Of a DNA stretch of 64,000 nt, positions 21,086-31,183 are shown piece by piece. The notes below the pieces were generated by a model that was not told the origin of the DNA, ran no database searches, and was given only the letters and a program-made list of their open reading frames with translations. Origin of the DNA: Gracilaria vermiculophylla (Eukaryota > Rhodophyta > Florideophyceae > Gracilariales > Gracilariaceae). Positions within the stretch are counted from its first letter, which is position 1. Each line of letters opens with the position of its first letter. The DNA lies in contig JAHNZQ020000016.1 of NCBI GenBank assembly GCA_019155205.2, positions 747,818-811,817 of the forward strand, read 5' to 3'. Made by a program: the position numbers and the translations under genes.

Positions 21086-21570
21086 GCGACCGGATCACGG
21101 ATGCTGCGGCAGCAACCGGATCACGGATGCGGCAGCGACCGGATCACGGATGCGGCAGCGACCGGATCACGGATCCAACAGTGACCGGATCACGGCGGGC
21201 GCAGGGCGGTGCGTGCGCGACCGGATCCCGGATACTGCGGCAGCGACCGGATCACGGATACTGCGGGAGCGACCGGATCACGGATGCGGGAGCGACCGTA
21301 TCACGGATGCGGGAGCGACCGGATCACGGATGCGGGAGCGACCGGATCACGGATGCGGCAGCGACCGGATCACGGCGGGCGCAGGGCGGCGCGTGGGCGA
21401 CCGGATGACGGACGCAACGGCGACCGGATGACAGCGGGCGCAGGGCGGCGCGGGCGCGACCGGATGACGGATGCACGAGCGGGCGGATGACGGATGCTGC
21501 GGCAGCGGGCGGATGGCGGATGCTGCGGCAGCGAGCGGATGACGGATGCGCGAGCGCCTGGGGCACGGAT
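21086..21570 (+). repeat. 23-bp minisatellite (ACCGGATCACGGATGCGGCAGCG type)
   Basis: Diverged tandem copies of a 23-bp unit built on ACCGGATCACGGATGC followed by a GGCAGCG or GGGAGCG tail. Exact 23-bp spacing is seen for the TCACGGATGC cores at 21121, 21144 and 21167. In the right half the core changes to GGATGACGGATG. Several copies are interrupted by a shared GGCGGGCGCAGGGCGG segment (near 21197, 21377 and 21435), giving a higher-order pattern. Confidence 0.85.
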
Positions 21571-22610
21571 GCGGAGGCGATGCGTGAGAGCGAGCGGATG
21601 GTGGCGGATGCGGGGTGCGGATGCGGATGCGGCGGCGATGCTTGAGCGGGGCGCGGCGTCAGCGGCTGACGCTTGTAGGCGGGCGGCGCTGCGGGCGGGT
21701 GCGCGTGTGAGCTTGGTGGCTGTGCGCGTGCCAACGCACGGGACGCACGCCTTAGGTAAGCGCGTGCGAGTGCGGTGTCGGGCGCAGGTAGGGTTTGTGC
21801 GCGCGCGCGCGGGCGCGCGCGCGCAGCGGAGACGCGCACGTGGCGCATGGCGCGGCCAATGCGCGCGCGCCGCGTGCGTGCGGCGCACCGTTCTTCCCTT
21901 CGCCGCAGCGGTAGCGCCGAGAAATGTGGGATCCGGCGCGGCCGCCGGCGGCGGCCAATGACAGCGCCTACACGCTGCAGCGGCGGGTGCGCAGCGGCTC
22001 ACCACAGTGCGCCGCCGGGGCGCGTGCGGCGCGCGCAGCATGGCGCCGCGCCGAGAGCGGCGGCGCTTGTGCCTCGTGCTGCGTGCTGCCGGCAACGCAG
22101 ACATCTTGTCCGCCGCACCGCCGTGCGCGAGCGCCCCTCCGCACCGCGCCCTTTTTGCCACCGCTGCAGCGCCCGCACCCATTGGCCGCCGCCGCGCCGC
22201 CGCTCACTGGACTGCTTAACACACCCGAATCGCGTGCTCTCTCTCGGCGCGCGCACTTCCGCCGCCGCGCCGCCGAGCTCTCTGCGAAGCTGCTCATCAT
22301 TCACGCGCCGCGCGCGGCCTGCGAGCCAACTATCGCAATACAGCAGTGTCATGCGCGCGCACGATTGGGCGCAAAATTCGGCATCGCAGCGACGTGTGGC
22401 GGCAGACCGACGCGCCGCCGCCCAGCAGATTGTTCGCGCAGCCGCCTTGATACCGCACTGCGCCCCGCTGCTCAGCACATTATTCCCGCTGCCGCCTTTA
22501 TTCAGCGCCGCGCCGCCGCCGCGCTCAGCCACCAACGCGCACGCGGCGCACGAAAGCCGCGCCCGCCGTCGCCGCCGCCGCGCCATCCCTCTCACGCGCG
22601 GCGCCGCTGC

Positions 22611-22712
22611 CGCACGTCAGCGCGCGTCAGCGCGCGTCGGCGCGCGTCGGCGCGCGTCGGCGCGCGTCGGCGCGCGTCGGCGCGCGTCGGCGCGCGTCGG
22701 TGCGCGTCGGCG
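22611..22712 (+). repeat. 10-bp tandem repeat CGCGCGTCGG, about 10 copies
   Basis: From 22621 to 22710 there are nine consecutive 10-mers, seven of them identical (CGCGCGTCGG); the first is CGCGCGTCAG and the last TGCGCGTCGG. A degenerate copy precedes at 22611. The array lies about 190 bp upstream of the chosen ATG of the zinc-finger gene. Confidence 0.92.
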
Positions 22713-22901
22713 TGCTGCCTGCGCCCCGCCCAAGTCACGCGCGCCGCGAGTGCCCCACCCCCCGCCTAGCGCGTCGTGTTGCCGTGCCGCGCGCGTAGCA
22801 GCGCGTCTAAAACCGCGCGCGCGCGCGCCAACCCCCGCCGCCCCTCGCCCCGTGCAGCGCGCTGCCCCCGCCCCCGTTCATGTGCGCGCCCGCTCCCGTC
22901 C

Positions 22902-25448
22902 ATGACTCGGGCCCCGCCGTCGCGTCGCTCCCGCTCCGCCCCCCCCGCCGCTGCTGCCGCCCCGCCGCTCACCGCCGCGCCCGCGCTGCGCCCGCTGCGC
23001 CCCCTGCTGCCGCCGCACCCCCACTCCATGGCAGCGCCCTCCTCGCCTGCCGCCCCTCGCTCCCCCGCTCGCTCGCCCCCCACCTGCCTGAGCCCCGCCG
23101 ATCAGCCCCATGCGCCGCCGCATCCCCCCACCCCCTTCTCTTCCACCCACTACAACCCGTGCTGCTACCGCCCGTTCAAATGGCACTTCATCTGGAACCT
23201 CTTCATGAGCTCGCCCCGCACCCGCTCCTGGCTCTTCCACAACCAGCCCCCCGACAGCGCCCACGTCATCCAGTCCTTGCTCAGCGCCCCGCTCCTGCTC
23301 GGCTACGTCTTCGGCTCGCACAACCCCCAGCAGCACGACTTCCCGGACATCGGCGACCTCAACACCGTCTTCACCACCGACAACCACACCCTGCTCGGCT
23401 TCCACTTCGGCTTTCAAGGCATTCAGCCCGTCATCCCCATGCTCTTTCAGGTCGCCAACGACCCCATTTTGGCCGACCCCACCGTCATCGTCCGCAGGAC
23501 CGCCATGCTCAGGTACCCCGCCGCCAACTGCTTCTTCCAGATAGAGATGAACTGGTGCAAATCAGGCGTGCTGGCCGTGTGCACCAATGTGTGCCCCATA
23601 CACCCCTCGGGTTCGCGCCCCGACGGCCTCACCCCCTTTTTCGACAACGCCGAGTTCCGCGTCTTCAAGCGCTGCAGTGCGCAGCGTTTGGCAGCCACCG
23701 CCGCCATCATGGCCGACTACTCCCCGTCCGCCTCGCACGCTGCCGATCCCCATCCACGCTATGCGCACTTTTTCGACCCGCAAGACGATTGCTACGCCTT
23801 GACCATTTGCGAGCCAGACGACCCAGTGTACCACACCCACCTGCGCCCCGTGTCCAAACGTCGCAAACCGTCGCACCCACACACCTTCACCATACAACAG
23901 CACATGCCGCCCCATGAGCAATCAACGTGTGCACACCCGTCCAATTCGCTGTCCGCTCTGCCGCGACATTGTGACCAGGGCGAACGTGCCTCCGTTGCCG
24001 AGCCCCACACCATCGCGCTGTGGACCGCGTTCCAGAATGTGGTTGCCCAATCGCGAAGGCTCGGCATCATGCACTCCATGCTGGAAAAGCGCGTCGGTGG
24101 CCGCCACGGACGGCGCGTGCAGCTGTTTGGCCGCGAGGCCTGCTACACCTTTCTTTCCACCTCTGGCATCAACGTGCGCGGCCGCATCCACCGGCTGTGC
24201 GCCCAAATAGGCATCCACTACTCCGGGCCGTGCACCGACCGCTTTCTGCTGCAGCTTTCGCGCGCCGAGCGCGACGCCCCGCCGCCCGAGTGCGCGCGCG
24301 CGCGCGCGCACGGCGCCACGCAGCACATTGACCTCACGGAGCCGCTGTCGGAGTGCAGCGCGGACGGGAAGAGGCGCAAGCTTCGCGACGAGCGCGAGCC
24401 GGCGCAGGCGCTGCGTCACCCAGCGCCGCCGCACGGCGTGCGCGATGCGCCCGCCTCAAGAGCGCTCGCCGTGGTTCGCGTCGAGCGCGCCGCGCACGGC
24501 GCGCGCGGCGCGGCGTCGAGCTGCAGCGCGGCTGCGGCTGCGGCTGCGGCTGCCGGTGGCGGGGCGAGCGCGGCCGTGCACCACGTTGCCGATGCGGGTG
24601 GCGTTTCGCACCTGGGGCCGCCCTTCGATGATGTGCGCCACGCACCCGCGGGCCATCCGCGCCCGCGGCCTGCCTCGCCGCATGGGATGGAGAACGAGTC
24701 GTTGGTCACCGCCGCCGAGCGGCCGGAACGGTGCGACAAAAGCTCAAATTTTCAGGTCGCTGCGCCGCCCGTCCACAACATCGGCCCCGTCACGCTGAAA
24801 AGGCGTCGTTCTTGCAGTGTTGCTCGCGTGAGCGAAGATTCGTCGCAGTCAAGCGGCTCCGAGCAGCCCTTCTGCCAGTCGCCGCCGTACGTGAGCAAGG
24901 CCGCCGCATCCAGCGCAAATTCGACGTCTGGGAGCGATTTGGGTTTCGCGCTGACCGGCGCCAACACGGACGAGTCGCACCGCGGCGCCGGCGCACCCGC
25001 ACCCGAAACGGACGTGACAGCAGGCCGGCCTGCGACAACCATTTGGACCTGTGAGATTTGCGGCGTTGCCATTCGTGGCAAGAAGGGCAATTTAAATCGA
25101 CACATTGCAAACAAACATGATAACATTCGTGCGTACGCATGCCAGGTTCCTTCTTGCGGGAAGCGCTTCCAAACGAGGCTGAACTTGGTGCGTCATGAGA
25201 AGGCTGTTCACCAGGGGCGCCCGTATGTGTGCCACCACTGCCCCCGAAGGTTCAAGACGGATGACCATCTGGAAGCCCATGTGAGCTCGGCGCACGAGGG
25301 GACGTCTGCACAGCTGGCGTGTGAGGTGTGCGGCGGGTGCTTTGGGAGGCGAAGCACACTGAATCGTCACCTCGCAAACGTGCACAAAATCCACCCGAAG
25401 ACCCTGACTTCCTTGGTTTCCCCGGCCGAGCCCGAAGCTCCCGAGTGA
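22902..25448 (+). CDS. C2H2 zinc-finger protein with unknown N-terminal domain
   Basis: 848 residues from ATG 22902; ATG 23028 is an equally good start because the first 75 residues are Pro/Ala/Arg filler. Residues about 80-290 form an uncharacterised globular region rich in aromatics (CCYRPFKWHFIWNLFMSS, LLGYVFGSHNPQQHDFPDIG, FQIEMNWCKSGVLAVCTNVC). A low-complexity middle follows. The C-terminus (about 714-840) has four C2H2 fingers: CEIC...HIANKH, CQVPSC...HEKAVH, CHHC...HVSSAH and CEVC...HLANVH. Fingers 1 and 4 share an R-S/G-x-LNRHxANxH helix. It is probably a sequence-specific nuclear transcription factor; its targets are unknown. The N-terminal domain matches nothing I know and may be lineage specific. 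Codon use is strongly GC-rich. Confidence 0.8.
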   Translation: MTRAPPSRRSRSAPPAAAAAPPLTAAPALRPLRPLLPPHPHSMAAPSSPAAPRSPARSPPTCLSPADQPHAPPHPPTPFSSTHYNPCCYRPFKWHFIWNLFMSSPRTRSWLFHNQPPDSAHVIQSLLSAPLLLGYVFGSHNPQQHDFPDIGDLNTVFTTDNHTLLGFHFGFQGIQPVIPMLFQVANDPILADPTVIVRRTAMLRYPAANCFFQIEMNWCKSGVLAVCTNVCPIHPSGSRPDGLTPFFDNAEFRVFKRCSAQRLAATAAIMADYSPSASHAADPHPRYAHFFDPQDDCYALTICEPDDPVYHTHLRPVSKRRKPSHPHTFTIQQHMPPHEQSTCAHPSNSLSALPRHCDQGERASVAEPHTIALWTAFQNVVAQSRRLGIMHSMLEKRVGGRHGRRVQLFGREACYTFLSTSGINVRGRIHRLCAQIGIHYSGPCTDRFLLQLSRAERDAPPPECARARAHGATQHIDLTEPLSECSADGKRRKLRDEREPAQALRHPAPPHGVRDAPASRALAVVRVERAAHGARGAASSCSAAAAAAAAAGGGASAAVHHVADAGGVSHLGPPFDDVRHAPAGHPRPRPASPHGMENESLVTAAERPERCDKSSNFQVAAPPVHNIGPVTLKRRRSCSVARVSEDSSQSSGSEQPFCQSPPYVSKAAASSANSTSGSDLGFALTGANTDESHRGAGAPAPETDVTAGRPATTIWTCEICGVAIRGKKGNLNRHIANKHDNIRAYACQVPSCGKRFQTRLNLVRHEKAVHQGRPYVCHHCPRRFKTDDHLEAHVSSAHEGTSAQLACEVCGGCFGRRSTLNRHLANVHKIHPKTLTSLVSPAEPEAPE

Positions 25449-27840
25449 TGTTGCGCTGCGACGGAATTGTCGACCGTTGTGCACCCGACAGAATCACTGC
25501 CGAGTTACTGTCTGTTTGTTTTGCATCGTCAATAACGGATTAAGAAAGCAATGGACGCTTTTTTTGAGGGCGTGAGCAGCAGAAGCACTCCAGTCAGCTG
25601 GGTTGACCGACAAAGTGCCTCTTGCGTTGCATTCTTCGCCTCTTGGGTCGCTTGTGCATTGATCGTGAGTTTTGACCGACAGCAAAAGCCATGTCGATGA
25701 AAGCGCGTCAAAGACGATGCGCGCAGAAGTGTAATGCGAATTCGTGTGGGCGTCACAATGAACGCTGTGCATCCTCTGTCAGTGGTCGTGTCGCTCGGCG
25801 ATGACGAACGGTTGTAAGCAATGCGTTCCGTGGACTAAAGCTGAAGCCCCAATGCTGCGCAGGGGCGCACCAAGCGTTTTTTTGAATAAATGAATAAATG
25901 TACAACACCATTGGGGTTGCACAGCTGCGGCGCTTCGCCGTTCGTCGCGGGGAAACCGAATCGGCTCCCTGGAAAGGGAGCTTGGCACCTCTTCCTCGTC
26001 GCCCCCTTTCTTGCGTTCTCCGGACGGGCGTTGCCTTTACTTTTTGGCGCGCGAGCTGACTGTCAGACAGAGGACGCTTGCAGAGAACGTGTAAGCCCAA
26101 GTCGCTCTGTGGCATTCTTTAGCGTTATGAGGGGCGTGATGCGCGTTATGGGCCGCTCCGCCCTTCATTGAGCGTTGTCAAGCGGCTTGGCATAACAAGC
26201 ACGTTAAGCTTGTATGTGACTTTGGTTACCGTGGCACTGATTAACGAAGGAAAGGGATTGCTGACTAGCCGTTGGGATCATCCCTGCGATTTATATGAGA
26301 CTCCTTATAGACTACAAAAAGACGACGAATCCAGATCAAAATGACTAAAATTAAACCACAAGTTGATTGTTTTGAGCTCATAACAGGTCAGCGGTCCAAT
26401 AGATCTTTCAGACAACTACTCGGTAGCTACAATTTTTATGAGCCCTTGTGCAATAAGGATTAATATAAACTGAATGAAAACTACAGTGCAATAAAAATCA
26501 CTTACTTGCCAGCAAAATAAACACGTAAAAACGCAAAAAATGCAGATAACTATATTTTGGGCAGAACGGTGAACTTCCAGCTCAAGACCTCACATATAGT
26601 GCAGGTGCGTTGATTCTTCATCGGAGCCAATCTGTCGAAAAGTACAGTACACGTATGCCTTTACATAAGTTCCTCTTGACGGCGTAAGGAATCAGCTCCG
26701 AGCAAATCAAGAGATTTCTCTGCCTGTTTTGGAGTGAGCGCAGCCATTGCCTGCATTTTGAAGTTGAACTTAAACATCGTGTTTATACACAAGTACACAA
26801 GTGCTCACTAAATACCGAGAAACGCAGGCGCTGTGCTGAAAAAACGCATTTTGTTTAGATACTGGCTGCTTGTATTCTATTCTACCCTGAGTGTGTTACA
26901 GGTGATAGAGCAATAGAGTGCTACCTACATTGTTTTAGAAATATCTGCACAATGATACAAAGTTGGAGAAACTCTGATGTTTTTTCTGCAGGAAACTAAA
27001 ATTTTCGTTGTTTGTAAGTTTTTGTTTGAAAGGACACATTCATGTGAATAAAACGGCCCAGACAGGGCGAGACGCGGTTACAAAAAAGGTCCTGAGCCGT
27101 CAACGTTGTTGCAACCTGTTTTTGCATGGGAAAAATTTTAAGCTTCTGTCGTTAATGCTTTAGTCATATCCACCAAGGTATTCACAAGAATGCTTTTTTC
27201 CCCCCCGTTGAATATTCGGGCCACAGCAGATTGGGCATTGCAGAATTGACAGTGAAAAGCTGACAAGTTTTAGGAAAACTTTTTCTTCGCACAAATAATA
27301 ATTGCATGTTTTCGAAATTGTAGAAGGAAATGGATCCACACCAGTCTCGAGCGGTGAAGAAAGAGACGGAGTGAAACCATCAAGGCGAAGCAGCTGTGGG
27401 GACTACCTCCGCAAAGTTGCACTTGGACGTGTCTTGACGGCTTTGCGACTTTCTGCAGAGCATAGGAATTCCATTCCTGCCCTCTGCGGTATAGCCAGTG
27501 AGACAGAACAGCGCCATCTCTGCTTAGAAAGCAAGGCAGGGCTTTATACGACCCTTCGGTGACCAAAAACTTTGAATACAGACTAGGCACGGTTTGCCTA
27601 CCACTGGAAGCTACAGTTCATGTTGTGTTGGGATTTGTTAATTCTCGACTGGTGCAAGGTTGGCTTCCCCCCTGTTCCGAACAGGGCTCCCAAGTGTTGA
27701 AAATCGGGCGTGTAATCTAGCCGACACTGAGCTGTGGGCTTCAGCCGCTCAAATTCTGAAACGGCGGCCCGGTGTTGACGCGCCACTGGTCACACCAACC
27801 ATCATCCTTTGGCGGAACATACCCAAAAATTTCGAACACC
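25449..27840. other. Intergenic, about 2.4 kb, mostly AT-rich
   Basis: The GC-rich domain ends near 26.1 kb and an AT-rich, gene-empty stretch follows to about 27.3 kb. A TTTGGCGCGCGA sequence lies at 26043-26054 (overlapping E2F-like half sites). Open frames are under 110 codons with no domain. I see no RNA gene. Confidence 0.55.
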
Positions 27841-28947
27841 ATGTCCACCACCTCCAGCGAAGATAAGGTCCCTGTGCATGACAATGCGCAACGCGCCCAC
27901 CACGCACACCACGGCGAAGGGAGCGACAGGGAACGGTCCCACCCGACGTACCACTACTTGTCCTCCTCCGAGCCAGACCGAAGGCATAGGCGAAGCGCGT
28001 CGGAGAGGTCTTTTGACTCACAAATGCAGCGCTATCCAAGGGCTCGCTCAAGGGACACAGATTCCGCAAAATACGATGGCCGTCGACGACGAACACCTTC
28101 CATCGAACCATCACGCTCTGAGGGCTCCCGCCACAGTCCGGCATTGCCCTTCAAAGGAGCGCGAATCGGAAAACGAATCAGGCGACGCCCGCAAAGATGG
28201 GAAGGCGAAGGCATGGACGGCCGGTCGCAAAGGATGGGTTTGGCTCGCGTCAAGGACGAGACTCAAATAGACATGCCAACTGGCGAGAGCACCATGTCCA
28301 TGGACTCGTCTGCATCAGAACCGGAGATTCCAGTCATTGACAGTCCGTATGCTGACTTGCGTAAAGCAGTCGCATCATGTGATTCGCAACCTAGCAGACG
28401 GGACATGGTTGAATGGTTTCATGCTTGGCAGCTGCGCGCCGTATCGAAACAAGCCGCGCAACAGAAAGCCCTGCATGTGTTTCTAAAGAGAAAATTACGC
28501 AAGCGAACAACAAGGTCCCCCGAACACGATCGAATGGAACAGGATGCGCTTCGAAACGCTCGTTTCGCAATCAGAATAGATGATAAGGAGGGTGGAATAC
28601 GAACAATGAAGGATCTCCCTCCTGAATTTGATCTCATCAACGAGGATTTTATAGTTCCCAATGAAATTCGGCTTCCTTTGGAGGCTTACATGCCGCGACG
28701 AATGGTTGCCAACGGGGAAACCATTACCCGTGAAGAACTTCTTTCAATTGTTCCGCAGCCTCCACAGGAACCGGACAATATTCGTGATGAAAGGAACCAG
28801 GATCCAAAAGGTAGCTGGATGATATTACCGACCGTTCTTGCGTCTGCGCAGTGGAATTCAAGAAAATCTAATGGTCGCCGCAGGATGCATCAAAACAAGC
28901 AAGTCCAGCAAACGGCAACCGTAGAGGATTCCACCCGGTCTCAGTAG
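27841..28947 (+). CDS. Basic, probably nuclear protein of unknown family
   Basis: 368 residues from ATG 27841 (MSTTSSEDKVPVHDN). The first about 150 residues are rich in His, Arg, Ser and Asp with repeated RR/RS dipeptides and KRIRRR, like nuclear or RNA-binding disordered tails. Residues about 180-330 look folded: YADLRKAVASCDSQPSRRDM, VEWFHAWQLRAVSKQAAQQK, then FLKRKLRKRT, and a C-terminal part DLPPEFDLINEDFIVPNEIR. I do not recognise the family. The open frame, ATG context and absence of overlap with other genes support it. It converges on the ABC transporter gene, 247 bp apart. Confidence 0.7.
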   Translation: MSTTSSEDKVPVHDNAQRAHHAHHGEGSDRERSHPTYHYLSSSEPDRRHRRSASERSFDSQMQRYPRARSRDTDSAKYDGRRRRTPSIEPSRSEGSRHSPALPFKGARIGKRIRRRPQRWEGEGMDGRSQRMGLARVKDETQIDMPTGESTMSMDSSASEPEIPVIDSPYADLRKAVASCDSQPSRRDMVEWFHAWQLRAVSKQAAQQKALHVFLKRKLRKRTTRSPEHDRMEQDALRNARFAIRIDDKEGGIRTMKDLPPEFDLINEDFIVPNEIRLPLEAYMPRRMVANGETITREELLSIVPQPPQEPDNIRDERNQDPKGSWMILPTVLASAQWNSRKSNGRRRMHQNKQVQQTATVEDSTRSQ

Positions 28948-29194
28948 CATGATCGCCCCAGATAATTCAGGTGAATCACATCCCAAATATCATCCGTATG
29001 TGGGGGACAATTATCCATGGGTTTAGTGAGCATGACACAAGCCATTGCTTGCACGCTCTCGTTTTATATTGCTTTCAAAAGTTATCAATACTACAGATAG
29101 CTCGGAAGTAGAGACATGTGCGATTGCCTTTGGGATAGGAAGCCTATTCGAAACTATTTAATACAGCCCGGGGTGATCAGATTGCCGGAGTACA

Positions 29195-31183
29195 TTATGG
29201 AGTTTCGTCAATTCGACTTAAAGTTTGGTCATTAGACCCGAGGCGAAGTAAGAGGTTGTGATATTTGAATAAACTGGGCCTATGTCCAACTGAGATGTAG
29301 CCGATCCTTAAAGTCTGAAGATGAGAATATAGCCGGTCCTCCGAAGCCGCATCTAAGGCACTGGAGCATTCGTCTAAAATAGCTATTTTAGGCCTGCCGA
29401 CGATTAGACGAGCAAAAGCAAGCCGCTGCTGCTCCCCCAAAGACAAAATTCCAGACCAGTCTCTGACCTCATCAAGACCCCCAACTCGGGAAGGCAATGA
29501 TTCCAAGTTGACAACCTTCAGAGCCGCATGGAGGTCGTCCGGGGTTGCGTTTGATTCTGAAACAGGAGTTGGGTACACAAGTTGTTCTCTAAGAGACCCA
29601 AGAGTACAATACGGCCTTTGTGGCAAGAAAAATATATCCTCGAGTTTGGGTCGCATCACTGTGCCTCCACCACAGTTCCACAGTCCGGCGAGGGCACGCA
29701 AAGCGCTACTTTTTCCAATGCCAGACGGACCAACGATGAGCATTCTATCTCCGCTTTCTAACGAAAAAGATATGTTCTCAAAGAGAACGCGGTGCAGCTT
29801 GTCCGGAGTCTTCAACGTTAAATTTTCGACAACCACTTTTGACTCACCGTTCGGGGTGATTGTAGTAGTGATACTGGCTCTCATAGACCCCCCCTCCAAG
29901 TTTAGAAGCTCGTCCACTTCATGCGCCCCTTCTCTTCGCAACTTTTCGAATTGCAGTCTTCGGAATCTCGCTATGGCATCCTCTCGGCCGTACAACTTTG
30001 CGAAAATTTTATCTTCGTCGCCATCATCGTACCAGGCGGATGGTTGACTTTCTTCTCCAGGACTTTTTCTTGTTTCAGGCAAAGTATCATCATCATTTTT
30101 CCCGAAGCGAGTGTAAATGAACTCTTCAAGCTCACCAAGACGATCAATACCGGCAGAAAACGCACTCAGTCTGTCAAATTCATTCACAATAAGAGAAAGA
30201 TCATCAAGGATATGGCCAAATGCTTGCTGGGATTGAGAGACTACACCAAGCTCGATGGTGCCCTTAAAATACAGTGGTGCAATGATCATAAGGGGGAGAA
30301 TCTGAATGACATAGGAGTAAGTTGTGGTGAAAAAGGAAAGATTACGCGACCACACAATAAGGTCGATGCGGTTCAGAAAGGCAGCTCCAAATCTTCTGGT
30401 GATCTCATACTTCTCCCGTTCTTCCCCTCGATAGAAAGCGATGCTTTCAGCGTTTTCTCGGACTCGAATCAAAGAGTAGCGGAAATCGGCTTCCTTCTGA
30501 AGCTGCATGAAGTTGAGATTGATGAGTCGCTTCCCTAGTAGAACTGCAATAATTGTACCCATCGTTGAGTAGGAAAACAAAACAATAAAGAGTTTCGGGT
30601 AAATGGTGAGCAATATGATCGAAAAGTTGACAAGGTCAACAATTGAAAGCAAAATAGTCATGAAAAGAGAGAGTGAAGTGGATGTGAAGGACTCGATATC
30701 GTCAGCAATTCGCTGGTCAGGATTATCGACTGTTCCACTTTGGTCAATCTCGTAGTAATTTCTATTTGCAAAATAATCGCCCAAGACCTTTTCCGTGTAC
30801 CACTTTCGCCACCGCAAGGCTAATCGATCTTTGGCATACGTATACCACACCAGGATGGGCAACGCGGATAGGAGAACAATGGTAAACAGCGTTATTTGAC
30901 GCCAAAACATGGGCACGTCCTTCTTTTGCAGGGCAGTCCAAAAATCTCGGGAGATGTAAGAGAACACGACTGAAAGGCTACTTCGCACGAGGCCAAGGAA
31001 CACAACCCAACAAATGTTGAACTTGGCACCGGCGCCATACTTCCAGTACGGCCTTGCCAGCGTCAAGAACAAAAACCATAAGCGCCGAGGGTCTTGACGT
31101 TGCGTTGCAAGACGCTGCTGCTGCTTTTGATTTAAGTCATTGCTTGATGCGGATGGCGACAGCTGCATGGCTTCTCCGGTCAT
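29195..31183 (-). CDS. SbmA/BacA-type ABC half-transporter, plant ABCD2-like
   Basis: 662 residues from ATG 31181-31183; an in-frame GTG 25 codons upstream is not a likely start. The membrane domain (about 55-370) carries the family signature of ABC_membrane_2/SbmA-BacA proteins (SRDFWTALQKKDVPMFWRQ, NPDQRIADDIESFT, ENAESIAFYRGEERE). The ATPase (about 460-660) has Walker A GPSGIGKSS near 485-493, signature LSLGEQQRL near 578 and Walker B IAILDECSSALD near 595. In bacteria such proteins import peptides and vitamin B12. The plant homologue is chloroplast ABCD2; substrates are unknown. Here the N-terminus is short and hydrophilic without an obvious plastid transit peptide, so location is open, or an upstream exon was missed. 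It acts as a dimer. Confidence 0.88.
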   Translation of the reverse strand: MTGEAMQLSPSASSNDLNQKQQQRLATQRQDPRRLWFLFLTLARPYWKYGAGAKFNICWVVFLGLVRSSLSVVFSYISRDFWTALQKKDVPMFWRQITLFTIVLLSALPILVWYTYAKDRLALRWRKWYTEKVLGDYFANRNYYEIDQSGTVDNPDQRIADDIESFTSTSLSLFMTILLSIVDLVNFSIILLTIYPKLFIVLFSYSTMGTIIAVLLGKRLINLNFMQLQKEADFRYSLIRVRENAESIAFYRGEEREKYEITRRFGAAFLNRIDLIVWSRNLSFFTTTYSYVIQILPLMIIAPLYFKGTIELGVVSQSQQAFGHILDDLSLIVNEFDRLSAFSAGIDRLGELEEFIYTRFGKNDDDTLPETRKSPGEESQPSAWYDDGDEDKIFAKLYGREDAIARFRRLQFEKLRREGAHEVDELLNLEGGSMRASITTTITPNGESKVVVENLTLKTPDKLHRVLFENISFSLESGDRMLIVGPSGIGKSSALRALAGLWNCGGGTVMRPKLEDIFFLPQRPYCTLGSLREQLVYPTPVSESNATPDDLHAALKVVNLESLPSRVGGLDEVRDWSGILSLGEQQRLAFARLIVGRPKIAILDECSSALDAASEDRLYSHLQTLRIGYISVGHRPSLFKYHNLLLRLGSNDQTLSRIDETP

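Larger units (their letters stand above)
20756..22901. other. GC-rich divergent intergenic region, about 2.1 kb, with tandem repeats
   Basis: Lies between the DP gene (-) and the zinc-finger gene (+). It contains a 23-bp minisatellite and a 10-bp tandem repeat (listed separately) and several CCAAT boxes (near 21034, 21854, 21954, 22181). Long open frames on both strands are by-products of extreme GC content, which removes stop codons. CTTAAC occurs at 22214. Confidence 0.6.

Noticed and set aside
20991..21848. Frames on both strands across the 23-bp minisatellite
   Set aside because: Repeat-encoded peptides (RPDHGCGSDRITD type) change phase with the 23-bp unit and have no independent support.
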